Of a stretch of 64,000 bases of DNA, positions 10,722-21,745 are shown in pieces. Source of the DNA: Brachypterus glaber (lineage: Eukaryota > Arthropoda > Insecta > Coleoptera > Kateretidae); NCBI GenBank assembly GCA_958510825.1, contig OY294049.1, positions 26,618,986 to 26,682,985 of the forward strand. Reading direction: 5' to 3'. A program made the position numbers and the translations under genes. The first letter of the stretch is position 1. Each line of letters opens with the position of its first letter. The notes beneath the pieces were generated by a model. The model saw only the letters and a list, made by a program, of their open reading frames with translations, was not told the DNA's origin and searched no databases.

Positions 10722-11055
10722 TGGTGTTTATACACACATTATATAGTAAATTTACCAAAACAAATGTATTCACCACTAAATAAATTAAAAGATTGCGTGT
10801 ACATCTAGATTTGTATCATTGATTTTAAATTAAATAAGATAAGCAATCAGATTAGACCCAAAGTAATTAACCAAACTACTTCTGATTTCTAGAGAGAATA
10901 CTACATTTCGTGTGACCTAAGTTTAACGAAAGCTCTGATAATTCCACATATCCTTAGTGGAGTGCTCAGAAGATATTCACGGTTAGCCGTTATTCAAATT
11001 TGACTTTGAAAAACAGTTTTCTTGTATAATTTGTTTCCTTGTAATGTATCTAAAA
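10722..11055. other. No feature seen
   Basis: AT-rich, with no open frame or repeat I can pair within the window. Confidence 0.4.
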
Positions 11056-11416
11056 ATAAAATAATCTGTACGTGAAACGTTTTTTAATCGCAAAAAATGA
11101 TTAAGTGACCTGCATAACTTTAGAATAAATAGGTCAATCTAAACAAATGTCACATTCTCTTATTTAATAACTGAAAAAATAAGGTGGTTTAATGTAAAAT
11201 TATAAAAAAATTAAAAAATTAAAAACAAAAATAAATTTCAAAAAATAAAAAAAAAATAAAATATAAAAAAATATAGTTTTTAAATTTTTTGTATTTTTCA
11301 TTAATAAACAAGAAAATGTAATGTTTGTTCAAATTAACCCATTTAATAAAAAGTTACAAAGGCCACTTGACCCTTTTTTTGCGATTAAAAACCGTTTCGC
11401 TCCACAGATTATTTGA
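11056..11416. repeat. MITE-like foldback, 361 bp
   Basis: The left arm ATAATCTGTACGTGAAACG followed by TTTTTAATCGCAAAAAATG mirrors the right arm TTTTTTTGCGATTAAAAACC followed by GTTTCGCTCCACAGATTAT. Inner shared blocks are AAGTGACCTGCATAACTTT and its counterpart. The loop is nearly pure A/T. It is noncoding and consistent with a nonautonomous DNA transposon. Confidence 0.65.
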
Positions 11417-12470
11417 TTTTTGGTTTTAAATATTTACATTATAAGTAAACATATTGGAGAGTAAACTTAAATATATTTTATACCTATTACCAAAGCTATA
11501 AATTTATATAATTTTTCATCTACATGATAGCTTATAAGCTTATAGGACCTATTATAGGTACACTATAATAGTATGATGAACATGAGTAGCTAACCTGCCA
11601 TCAAAATGCCATTTAGCCTTTGAAACACCATGAAATGGTGCCCTTTACTCCAAAGGAGCTATTAGGACAATGATGATGATGATGATAATGATGATAATAC
11701 TATAGGACCTATAGGTACCTAGTTTTTATTATTATTTTAAAATAAATAAATTGCGTATCATAGACTGCATTCCAGAATTAGTTTTTTTATCCATCGATAG
11801 TTATACAGATGTTTTTGACGATAAATGTTCACATGATTTGCTTTATGAAGATATAAATTTTAACATAGAAATCGATAAAATTTAAATAGAGAATAAGATT
11901 AGGAAGTAAAATCTCATACTTTTATAATATTAATATATATTAATATATTCAGTCTTGAAGAAAAATGTAAAAAGTTACGACCCAATAACTATGCTATACA
12001 GCAACATTTAACATTGTACAAACAATGTATAGTCTAAGAGCTGGTGACCATTTTTATTTTATTATTTTCTTCCAACTGTATTTTATGTGTGTTTTAGAGT
12101 ACATTCAAATTAAGAGATTTGCTAATCGGGTTCCTTTGGATGCTAAATATCGCGAAAAAGGTAGTAAAATGGGGTCCCCGAAAAATGTATTTTTAACTAC
12201 GAAGTCAAGCATTACATTTATCACATTTAGATTAGTCAATTTTCAAAGTTTTATACAATTATTCAGTAGGCCAAGGGGCAAAAAAGGCTTTAAAAAGTTT
12301 ATTTGACATATGTCAACACTAAAAAGTCTAAAGAATTGTCATTTAATCAAAATGTCATTTCATAAATTCTCATTCATTTAAAAAATTAAGTGTCACATAT
12401 TTCAAAAGCACTTTTTAAAGACTGTTCTTACCCGTTGGCCACAGAATTATTGTGTATAATAGAGATCGCT
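11417..12470. other. AT-rich interval with a short GAT microsatellite
   Basis: It contains a small (GAT)n run with interruptions at about 11670-11698, preceded by a GGTGCC/AAATGGTG hairpin-like block. A 93-codon open frame at 12025-12306 lacks any recognisable domain or supporting signal and I do not call it a gene. Confidence 0.45.
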
Positions 12471-12660
12471 ACCCTCACAGAAAATTTTCAGTAATTTATT
12501 ACATATGGCTATTAATTCTGCAGTAATTTATTACTGATGAATATTAATTTTGCAGTTATAAAGTGTTATTGCGTAAGTAATAATTACTAGTACGTAAGTA
12601 ATCACTTATCAGTTATCACTGATAACTAATTATTACAAAAGACAAATGAGGAGTTCGGGA
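12471..12660. repeat. TAATTATTAC-type degenerate repeat
   Basis: It opens with CCCTCACAGAAA, followed by many overlapping variants of CAGTAATTTATTACT and TAATAATTACTAGTA. The same opening and composition recur at 53130-53340, and similar sequence lies at 57830-58620, linking this to the terminal arms of the composite element there. Confidence 0.5.
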
Positions 12661-12984
12661 TCAAAACCGGGACATCTGCATAAAAGATGAGTTATTAATA
12701 GTTTAGGCTAATAAATAATTCTGCAAAAGAAATTGTGCCAAAGGGCACTTTAAGTATTTTTAATTTACATTTAAAATATTGCTGCAGCAACAAAAGCCGC
12801 CATCTGCACTAAAAGTGCCGGATCAAAACCAGATCAACTGCACTTAGGTTAAGTAGCTTTGTATTAAGCAATAAATAATGACATAATTGCAAATTTTGAG
12901 TTATACAATGGGTCCTGTTTTTCTTTCCCTGCTTAAGCTGAGGAAATGCATTGGTTTAATAAATAAATCAAACTAAAAAATAGG

Positions 12985-13370
12985 ATAGGTGGTGGCCGTG
13001 GCGGTTTAAGCATTTGATATTTACTTCGTCACGGCTAGAGCGTGAGTTCGAGTCTCCGCGGTGGAAGACAAATTATTTAGTTCATGCGATGGAACCGTGA
13101 GATTTGTGTCCGACTGTACATTATGGCTGCTCTCTTTGTGGCATGGAGAATTGTGGCCGACTATTATGATCTCAGGGTCCTTAGCAAAGGATCCCAGGTC
13201 TACACAGTATGGCTGCTCTCCTTGTGACATGGAGAATTGTGGCCGACTATACAGTAAGGATGCTCTCTTTGCGGTCTTATCCTGAATTGTAGAATTTGAA
13301 TCTACTTGCCTTAGATTAAACTAGGTGGCAGAAATAAAAGTTTGTTCAATTTCTATAAAAAAAAGAATTG
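12985..13370 (+). mobile_element. tRNA-derived SINE candidate
   Basis: The head contains an A-box-like TGGCCGTGGCGGTTTAAGC (12993-13011) and a B box GAGTTCGAGTCTC (13044-13056), spaced as in tRNA-Ser/Leu-type heads. The body holds a direct duplication of about 86 bp (starting 13122 and 13208) that includes GGAGAATTGTGGCCGACTAT. The 3' end approaches an A-rich run at about 13357-13366. Polymerase III would transcribe it and a LINE would mobilise it. Target duplications were not found by eye. Confidence 0.6.
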
Positions 13371-13574
13371 TTGGACAAAAAATTGTATCTATGCCTTACA
13401 AACAGTGGTTCGGAAGTCACTATAAGCCGGTGGTCCACAGAAGGTAGTATGCACAATGGGCATTTGGCCTGCGTGCAAGTGATATTATCATGCATTACTG
13501 TGGTATTATCCCCCTTCAATGTAACTTTGCCAACAAACTAAAAAATACAATATTTTTTCATAAAAATAAATAAG
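13371..13574. other. Interval between SINE and minisatellite
   Basis: It contains GGTTCGGAAGTC and GCACAATGGGCATTTGG but no gene. It may be part of a larger SINE tail or an older repeat. Confidence 0.3.
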
Positions 13575-14030
13575 TATGCTGAATTTGAATCTGATAATAA
13601 AAAAATTCTATAACCCCCCCCCCCCCCCGCGGGGGTGAGGGGGTAAATATTTTCAAATGTTTTTAATATTTTCGTCAAAATTGGTATATAAGCTTCTTTT
13701 AGGTCGACAAAACTAAATCTGATAATTTTTTTCTAATTCCACCCCTAGGGACGGGGATTGATTATTTTTAAATGTTTACAATATTTCATGAAAATTTGTA
13801 TATAGGGGTTTTCGAGGTTGCTAAAATTAAATCTGATAATAAAATTTTTCTAACTCTACCCCCTGTGGGCAGGGGTAAGGGTGTAATTGTTTTTAACTAT
13901 TTTTGAAATTTTCGTCAAAATTGATATACCTCAATATACCATTTTTGACTAAAATTACCCCCCACCCCTCAGGGGGCAAGGTTAGATTTTTTTATTATAA
14001 GATTCAGTTTCAGCTACCTCAAAGCCCCCT
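13575..14030. repeat. C/G-tract minisatellite, left half
   Basis: Imperfect units of about 125 bp, each with AATCTGATAATAAA, a C-rich or G-rich island (CCCCCCCC, GGGGGTGAGGGGG, CCCCTGTGGGCAGGGG) and a TTTCGTCAAAATTG block. Three units run forward; from about 13937 the order is inverted (TTAGCTACCTC). The inverted half continues after the LTR element at 21106, so the LTR element was inserted into it. Similar inverted sequence occurs at 38626-39000. Confidence 0.7.
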
Positions 14031-16131
14031 TGTAACGATATAAATCGTCACTTTGTAATATAGTAAGGGTTAATTAAACTATTCGTTTACTTACGTTATA
14101 ATTTATGTTTATTTTGTATATAAATAGTTACGTACGTACAGAACTATTTTGTATCTGGGACTATTTTGTAGCAGGAACTGAATTCTAACCATATGAGTCT
14201 CTATTCCATAGTTCTACCTGAAAATAACATAAAGAAAACATAATTAGAATATGATTTTTAATAATAAAGAATCATATGACTTATTTCTCTATAGTGCATT
14301 TGTCTATGGACTTACCTGGTTTTTATATGTTTCAGAGTCTATTGAGGGTTGGATTTCACTGGCTTTCACCTGTAGCTTGTCTCTCCTGGAAAGTTTCGTA
14401 TGCTTATTCCTTCGGGATAATCTAGAATTTGTTGAAAATAGTTTGCTGGAACTGCTCACTTAGATTCAGTATTTTGTTTATACTTAGTTCACAGGACACT
14501 TAGTATTCTGTTCGTATTTTTATTAGTTTTGCTGATAAACAATAAGTATTGTTTATATTTGTTTCTTAGAGTAATATTTTGAGGTTAGATATCACTAATA
14601 CGGATTTATTAGGAAACATTCTTTTAATTAGTTATTATTTTTGGTGTCGTTTCAGCTACCTTTATTAGGAATCCTATAAAAAGTCCAAACTGTAGTTGAT
14701 AATGACTTACATAGATGTCGCTAATAGTTCAGAAATAGGATTTTATTTACCTGAAGGGTTCATACTAGTGAATAAGGTCGATTTTCGCTCTTCTTGAAGC
14801 AACTCTGTACAATGGTGGTGTCATTTTGACGAGTGTTTATTTTCTGTAATCATCGAAGTAATCCTTCATGTATTTTTATTTAAAGTTAGTGAAAATGAAT
14901 ATTTAAACAATGCGGAAGATATTGTAACTGTTATTTTCTACAATTACGCATTTATAACGTTTCGATGGACATCGAAGACTTAGTATGACACGTAAGTTAA
15001 GTTTTTCTGTTTCTTAGAATATTTCTGAGATATAATTATTGTTTTAGCACCATTATTACTACATTACTAGACCATTAATTAATTACCATTAATTAATTAC
15101 TATTTCTATACCATTAATATGGAATTACATTAATTTAAGTTGAAGTTTATTTTGGTATATTTGATATAGAAGTTCTCCGCATGGAGTGATGTTCTGTTGG
15201 AACATGGTTCTGTAATTTTTGGCATAGATAAATTCTATGTAACCGTCTAGCAGACAATTTTATATTGGACATAATTTTCAAAAGTATATTTTATCCCGGA
15301 CAACATTTTCAATCGTACATTTTATCCTGGAAGATGATTTTTCCAAAGTAGATGGGACAGCCTATATTTTTTTTCTTTCATTTGAGAAATGAATTCATCA
15401 GCATAGGGGAGACTTGTACAGATGGAGACGATGGAATTCATACCTCATGGATTTTGCAGAAACCAGCTAAGTACTCATTCTAAAAACTTTTGAAAGCAAT
15501 ATTTCATATTTAAAGTTCTTTTATTTCAATATTCTTATAACTGTAAACTTTATCAGATCTGATATAGTATTGTGTAATACTATATGCCCTTCTGGCTTTT
15601 GTTTATTTTTAGGTACTTATTTTTTTAAAACATTTAATCTCATTTATTAATTATTAAATATCATACTTTGATTAAATGATTTCTAATTTAAGCATGACTT
15701 TTATACACTGCAAGAAATGATTGCTGTTTATATACATTTCTTGGTGCTTGCTGAACCTCATGTTTTCTTTATACATTTAAGTCGAATGATTTCTGAATTT
15801 AGTAATTTTTATTAAGATTTCTTTAATTATATCTTAATATAATTACACATATTTTTTTATATATATTAATACATTACTTGATGTGCTTTCATTAAGTTTA
15901 TTTATAATAAATTTCTCAAATGAATTATCTTATTTTATTTAAGGGTTATATTTTCTCAAACTGAAAAGCTTAAGTATTTACACTAGGTTGTTACTTACCT
16001 AAAGGAGTAAAAGCTAAAGTAACTGGCGCCCCTAACAACATTAATCAATTCTTTCTATTTTTCCCTTGCCCATACCCATTGCTCCGCTGTCAAAACTAGC
16101 CGTTGGCAGTGAACGTATTAATTACGGTACA
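14031..16131 (+). repeat. 5' LTR
   Basis: Starts TGTAACGATATAAATCG and ends ATTACGGTACA. A TATA-like TATATAAATAG lies at 14117-14127, well placed for a U3 promoter. Two units of ATTAATTAATTACC occur at about 15074-15100. A 70-codon open frame at 14251-14463 is present identically in both LTRs, which follows from LTR duplication and is not evidence of coding. Near its end TGGCGCCCCTAACAAC (about 16023) resembles a primer binding site. Confidence 0.93.
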
Positions 16132-16138
16132 CTAATAT

Positions 16139-16156
16139 TGGCGCCCAAGAACGTGG
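16139..16156 (+). promoter_or_regulatory. Primer binding site, tRNA-Lys-like
   Basis: TGGCGCCCAAGAACGTGG begins seven bases after the LTR end. The 3' end of insect tRNA-Lys gives TGGCGCCCAACGTGG as complement, so this matches apart from about three extra bases. The first ten bases are perfect. It would prime minus-strand DNA synthesis. Confidence 0.7.
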
Positions 16157-16736
16157 TATTTGGATAGATAGAACACTTGTTTTTTTTAAATTTTACTCCA
16201 TTTTTCTCAGTGTATTTTTTATAAAAATCTAAAGCTTATTTTTTTCAGTGTAACTTAATGTTCATTTTGAGAAAAACTACATATAACTGTTGAATAAAAT
16301 ATTTTTTGTTGAAAATTAAGTCAAATTAGAGTTAATCTGATAAGATATATCAGATATGTGTTTTTTATGTTTTTTCTGAATTTTATGGAATAACATGGAA
16401 TAGAGAAATTTTGGCGTGGGTTCAGTTTTTCTAGAAATTATCGTTTATTCAATAGAAATAAATGGATAATAGGGTATTTATTTATGCCAAGGATATGAAT
16501 AAATATTAGCTAATTTTGTAGTTTTGGAGACTATTTATAATTATTAATTTGTCCAATTGAGATAAATAATAATTTAGTATTTTTTTGACATATTTGGGAA
16601 ATTTTCCAAAGTATGCAAAAACTTTGTTGAGCAGTGTACACAAAAAAAAAATAATTGGTGGTACAGTATAAATATTTTATTATAAAATAAATATTTTGAG
16701 TAAATTGAATTTAAATTTTGAAAATAAATATTCAAA
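16157..16736 (+). other. gypsy 5' leader
   Basis: AT-rich leader with no open frame of note between the primer binding site and gag. It is expected to contain the packaging signal, which I cannot define from sequence alone. Confidence 0.5.
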
Positions 16737-17840
16737 ATGGAAGATTTAGATAAAATGGAAATTAGATTTTTGACTGCAGAAATGGTAAATTATGAACTTC
16801 GTATAAGACATTTAACAGCAAAAAATAATAGAGCATCTAGAATTAAAGTTTTAGGTAGAGCCATAGCTAGGGAAGATCCTAAAGTAAAATATGTAGATCC
16901 GACTTTTAATTTTAACAGTGAAGTGGAAAATATTAATAGAATTTTAGATAGTATATCTTCAGAAATTGTAGAATATCATGGTGATTATAGTTTAGCTGAT
17001 TTAAGAAAATTAAAAACTTATTTAGTACATGTAACAAATCGTCTGCAACGTTTTCCTGAAGTAGAAGAAAATAAAGTTAGACGTATTCAATTTTTAGAAA
17101 TAACTAAAGCAACTTGTTTAGAAATAGAAGCAGATATTTTAGATCTTTATGAAAAATCTGGTAAAAATTCAGATCTTACTCAAGTAAATAATAATATTTC
17201 ATTACATAATAGTACACAGTTTAGTCCTAATGTTTCTAGTAAAAAAGATAATGATTATTTAAAATCAGTACCAGTTTATAAATGGAATATTAATTTTGAT
17301 GGAAAGTCTAATGTTTTAAATTTTATTGAGCAAGTTGAATATATGAAAATAAGTAGAAATGTTACAGACGAAATGTTATTTAAATCTGCATATGACTTAT
17401 TCAAAGAACCAGCATTGTCATGGTTTCTCTCAATTAAAGATAATTTAAATTCGTGGTCTCAAATAATTCAAGCATTAAAAAAAGATTTTCTTCCAGCTAA
17501 CATAGATGATAGAACATGGGATGATATCCGTTCTAGATATCAAAATCCCGATGAATCTATCGCAATTTTTATAGGTGCTATGGAAACCTTGTTTAAACGT
17601 TTAATTCGTGCTGCAAGTTTATATACTAGACTTAAGACGATTAGAGAAAGAATATTACCACATTATTTTACACCATTATCACTTATAGAAATAAATGATT
17701 TAGAAGATTTAAAAGACAGTTGTAAAAGAATAGATGAAGCTTATCAATTAAAACAGAAGAGCATAGCAGGTAAAAGTGTGGCAAAAAATAAAACAGTTAA
17801 TATGGAAAACAATTTGCTGGTAAAGTTTTTAAAAAATTAG
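16737..17840 (+). CDS. gag: gypsy Gag polyprotein, truncated at C-terminus
   Basis: The ORF of 367 codons starts at ATG 16737. Residues 1-150 are charged and helical, with possible coiled coil in the LRKLKTYLVHVTNRLQ region. Residues about 180-345 match the retrotransposon Gag (capsid) pattern: VPVYKWNINFDG, NFIEQVEYMKISRNV, ALSWFLSIKDN and FIGAMETLFKRL. Gag forms the virus-like particle that packages element RNA. No CCHC zinc knuckle is present, because the reading frame runs through the deletion junction at about 17800 into out-of-frame integrase sequence and stops at 17840. The last dozen or so residues are therefore junction-derived. The capsid core is intact and could in principle still assemble. 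It overlaps the integrase fragment, which lies in a different frame. Confidence 0.85.
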   Translation: MEDLDKMEIRFLTAEMVNYELRIRHLTAKNNRASRIKVLGRAIAREDPKVKYVDPTFNFNSEVENINRILDSISSEIVEYHGDYSLADLRKLKTYLVHVTNRLQRFPEVEENKVRRIQFLEITKATCLEIEADILDLYEKSGKNSDLTQVNNNISLHNSTQFSPNVSSKKDNDYLKSVPVYKWNINFDGKSNVLNFIEQVEYMKISRNVTDEMLFKSAYDLFKEPALSWFLSIKDNLNSWSQIIQALKKDFLPANIDDRTWDDIRSRYQNPDESIAIFIGAMETLFKRLIRAASLYTRLKTIRERILPHYFTPLSLIEINDLEDLKDSCKRIDEAYQLKQKSIAGKSVAKNKTVNMENNLLVKFLKN

Positions 17841-18478
17841 CAGATGAATATAATGTACAGAAAATTTGGTTTAATGCACTTTACCATAGTCAAAATAATC
17901 CGACGGAAAGGCAACATCGCACAATTTCTACTGCTATAAGATCATATATAAAAGATAATCAAAAAGAATGGTGTAAAAATTTAGCAAAAATAGGTCTAGC
18001 TTTACGAACGTCTGTAAATGAAGTTACGGGGTATACGCCGGCATTTCTTAATTTTGGGAGGAATGTACCTATCACAGGAACTTATTATGGCAAAATGACA
18101 TCAACTGATGGTGTTAAATTAGAACCTTGTGACAGAGACTCGTATAGCCAAGATTTGGGAAATCTTAAAGAGATTTTTGTTGATGTAAAGAAATATTTAC
18201 ATGAAGCTTATGAACGAAATAAGCGTACTTATGATTTGCGCAAGCGTGAAGTAAATTTTGAGATAGGTGAAAAAGTTTGGAGACGAAACAAAGTACTCTC
18301 AGATGCTAGTAAAAGTTTTGCTGCAAAACTTGCTCCAAAGTACATACTTTGCAAAGTTGTTGCGAAAAAGTCAAAGTTAGTGTATATTTTGGAAAATGCA
18401 GATGGTCATAGAGGCGACTGGCATGTTAAAGATCTAAAGAAATATTTTGGATCGAATAGTGACATTTCAGTTGGCTAG
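17804..18478 (+). pseudogene. gypsy integrase, distal core and C-terminal domain
   Basis: Open in one frame from the deletion junction to TAG 18478, but with no proper start (first ATG 18095). It begins GKQF, the tail of the second-aspartate motif (DNGxQF), then has NPTERQHRTISTAIRSYI containing the catalytic Glu of the DDE triad, and VTGYTPAFLNFGR. The C-terminal part (about 18240-18460) has EKVWRRNKVLSDASKSFAAK and GDWHVKDLKKYF, typical of gypsy integrase tails that bind DNA. The zinc-binding domain and both catalytic Asp are missing, so it cannot integrate. It is also not in the Gag frame, so probably not translated as a fusion. Confidence 0.85.
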
Positions 18479-18993
18479 ATTTGATTAAATAAGAATATAT
18501 TCTTAGTATCATTCGGAATGATATTTAAAAAATATCAATGTATTGAAAATATTTAAAGGGTACCCAAAACTTTTGTATATAGTAAAAAAAAAATATATAA
18601 ATATATTTTTTGTAGAAGAGGATTCTGATGCGCGTAGTCAAGTCTTATTTCTATTTTTTTTTAATCTTGATAAAACTTAGCTAAAAAGAAAAACAAAATT
18701 AATTATGACAATTACCTGATTATGACAATTACCTGTTTATGACACACACCGATAAAGTCCCAAAATTATGTTCTACATAAGAGTAGGCGAATGATACACG
18801 TAGTTATCAAGCTTAGCTATTGTTAATTATCAAGTAGTATTTCAAATGATTTACATAAAGTATTGTATTTTTTGTTGATTTATTAAATAAAATATAGTAT
18901 ATATTTTAGCTATTTAAGTTAAATAGTTATAGAGTTTGGTATAAAAATATTTTTTGTATATTAAATATTTTTATTATTTTTGGAGGGGGCATG
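18479..18993 (+). other. gypsy 3' noncoding region with polypurine tract
   Basis: Noncoding, with a duplicated TTATGACAATTACCTG at about 18701-18733. The polypurine tract GGAGGGGGC (18982-18990) lies three bases before the 3' LTR and would prime plus-strand synthesis. No envelope-like ORF is present. Confidence 0.75.
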
Positions 18994-21105
18994 TGTAACG
19001 ATATAAATCGTCACTTTGTAATATAGTAAGGGTTAATTAAACTATTCGTTTACTTACGTTATAATTTATGTTTATTTTGTATATAAATAGTTACGTACGT
19101 ACAGAACTATTTTGTATCTGGGACTATTTTGTAGCAGGAACTGAATTCTAACCATATGAGTCTCTATTCCATAGTTCTACCTGAAAATAACATAAAGAAA
19201 ACATAATTAGAATATGATTTTTAATAATAAAGAATCATATGACTTATTTCTCTATAGTGCATTTGTCTATGGACTTACCTGGTTTTTATATGTTTCAGAG
19301 TCTATTGAGGGTTGGATTTCACTGGCTTTCACCTGTAGCTTGTCTCTCCTGGAAAGTTTCGTATGCTTATTCCTTCGGGATAATCTAGAATTTGTTGAAA
19401 ATAGTTTGCTGGAACTGCTCACTTAGATTCAGTATTTTGTTTATACTTAGTTCACAGGACACTTAGTATTCTGTTCGTATTTTTATTAGTTTTGCTGATA
19501 AACAATAAGTATTGTTTATATTTGTTTCTTAGAGTAATATTTTGAGGTTAGATATCACTAATACGGATTTATTAGGAAACATTCTTTTAATTAGTTATTA
19601 TTTTTGGTGTCGTTTCAGCTACCTTTATTAGGAATCCTATACGGTAAAACTGTAGTTGATAATGACTTACATAGATGTCGCTAATAGTTCAGAAATAGGA
19701 TTTTATTTACCTGAAGGGTTCATACTAGTGAATAAGGTCGATTTTCGCTCTTCTTGAAGCAACTCTGTACAATGGTGGTGTCATTTTGACGAGTGTTTAT
19801 TTTCTGTAATCATCGAAGTAATCCTTCATGTATTTTTATTTAAAGTTAGTGAAAATGAATATTTAAACAATGCGGAAGATATTGTAACTGTTATTTTCTA
19901 CAATTACGCATTTATAACGTTTCGATGGACATCGAAGACTTAGTATGACACGTAAGTTAAGTTTTTCTGTTTCTTAGAATATTTCTGAGATATAATTATT
20001 GTTTTAGCACCATTATTACTACATTACTAGACCATTAATTAATTACCATTAATTAATTACCATTAATTAATTACTATTTCTATACCATTAATATGGAATT
20101 ACATTAATTTAAGTTGAAGTTTATTTTGGTATATTTGATATAGAAGTTCTCCGCATGGAGTGATGTTCTGTTGGAACATGGTTCTGTAATTTTTGGCATA
20201 GATAAATTCTATGTAACCGTCTAGCAGACAATTTTATATTGGACATAATTTTCAAAAGTATATTTTATCCCGGACAACATTTTCAATCGTACATTTTATC
20301 CTGGAAGATGATTTTTCCAAAGTAGATGGGACAGCCTATATTTTTTTTCTTTCATTTGAGAAATGAATTCATCAGCATAGGGGAGACTTGTACAGATGGA
20401 GACGATGGAATTCATACCTCATGGATTTTGCAGAAACCAGCTAAGTACTCATTCTAAAAACTTTTGAAAGCAATATTTCATATTTAAAGTTCTTTTATTT
20501 CAATATTCTTATAACTGTAAACTTTATCAGATCTGATATAGTATTGTGTAATACTATATGCCCTTCTGGCTTTTGTTTATTTTTAGGTACTTATTTTTTT
20601 AAAACATTTAATCTCATTTATTAATTATTAAATATCATACTTTGATTAAATGATTTCTAATTTAAGCATGACTTTTATACACTGCAAGAAATGATTGCTG
20701 TTTACATACATTTCTTGGTGCTTGCTGAACCTCATGTTTTCTTTATACATTTAAGTCGAATGATTTCTGAATTTAGTAATTTTTATTAAGATTTCTTTAA
20801 TTATATCTTAATATAATTACACATATTTTTTTATATATATTAATACATTACTTGATGTGCTTTCATTAAGTTTATTTATAATAAATTTCTCAAATGAATT
20901 ATCTTATTTTATTTAAGGGTTATATTTTCTCAAACTGAAAAGCTTAAGTATTTACACTAGGTTGTTACTTACCTAAAGGAGTAAAAGCTAAAGTAACTGG
21001 CGCCCCTAACAACATTAATCAATTCTTTCTATTTTTCCCTTGCCCATACCCATTGCTCCGCTGTCAAAACTAGCCGTTGGCAGTGAACGTATTAATTACG
21101 GTACA
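18994..21105 (+). repeat. 3' LTR
   Basis: Nearly identical to the 5' LTR. Differences seen are ACGGTA in place of AAAAAGTCC near 19640, three instead of two ATTAATTAATTACC units near 20040, and C for T near 20705. A PBS-like TGGCGCCCCTAACAAC occurs near 20999, as in the 5' LTR. Confidence 0.93.
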
Positions 21106-21345
21106 CCCTTTATACCGTTTTTCAGGAAAATAATGTAAATATTTAAAATTAATTATCCCCCGCCTTCCGGGGAAGGAGTTGCATTTTTTATATCATCTGA
21201 ATCAGTTTTAGCTACCTCATAAACCGAAATATACCATCTTTTACGAAACCATTTTGAACATTTAAAAATAATTTACCCTTGCCCCCAGGGGTTGGGATTT
21301 TTTTTATTATCAGATTCATTTTTAGCGACCTCAAAAACAAAAGAA
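21106..21345. repeat. C/G-tract minisatellite, right half
   Basis: Continues the units of 13937-14030 in the same inverted order: CCCCCGCCTTCCGGGG, TTAGCTACCTCA and CCCTTGCCCCCAGGGG. The first bases are the CCCT target duplication. Confidence 0.7.
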
Positions 21346-21437
21346 AAAATTAACGTAAATACTGTAATATTATCAAAACCGGATCATCTTCAAATTGCTT
21401 TTTAATTATCTAGTAATTTACAGCAAATTTGATTTAA

Positions 21438-21737
21438 GTGATATTACGTATGTTTATTATATACCTTATTAAACTTAATGTTTTATCTTATGCTGGCAAA
21501 GAATTAATTATTAACTATGTCGCTATGAAATATGTCACAAAAGCGGACTTGGAAATAGAGGTGAAATATAATCATGTCATGCCTGTACATCAAAATTCTA
21601 CACAACCTTCCAATCAGCTACCACCTCAAACTACAAGCAACAACCTCTCACTTCTTGATGAATTAAACTCTACACAGAATGGAGGTTTTTTTACCCAACT
21701 ATCCCAGAACATATCAATGGCAACGATAACAAGTTAA
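21438..21737 (+). pseudogene. LINE ORF1 remnant (uncertain)
   Basis: An open segment of 99 codons ending TAA at 21735-21737, a few bases before the ORF2 start region. Residues 50-90 are Gln/Asn/Ser/Thr-rich (NSTQPSNQLPPQTTSNN). There is no visible CCHC zinc knuckle. Position suggests the C-terminal end of an ORF1 nucleic-acid-binding protein, but the sequence alone does not prove that. Confidence 0.4.
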
Positions 21738-21745
21738 AACGTAAA

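Larger units (their letters stand above)
14031..21105 (+). mobile_element. Ty3/gypsy LTR retrotransposon, internal deletion derivative
   Basis: Two LTRs (2101 and 2112 bp) start TGTAAC and end GGTACA, flanked by a 4-bp target duplication CCCT (14027-14030 and 21106-21109). The interior is only 2.86 kb. It has a tRNA-Lys-like primer binding site, gag, an abrupt join to the distal integrase core, an integrase C-terminus, and a polypurine tract. Protease, RT, RNase H and most of integrase are absent. LTR differences are a 14-bp unit gain, a small replacement near 14680/19640, and rare point changes, so insertion is recent and the deletion derivative was probably itself mobilised by proteins from an intact relative. 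Confidence 0.93.

Noticed and set aside
14251..14463. 70-codon open frame present identically at 19214-19426
   Set aside because: Identity follows from the LTR duplication. The peptide has no recognisable domain and LTRs seldom encode proteins.
17804..18478. A functional Gag-integrase fusion protein
   Set aside because: The integrase remnant is in a different frame from Gag, which stops at 17840, and two of the three catalytic residues are missing.
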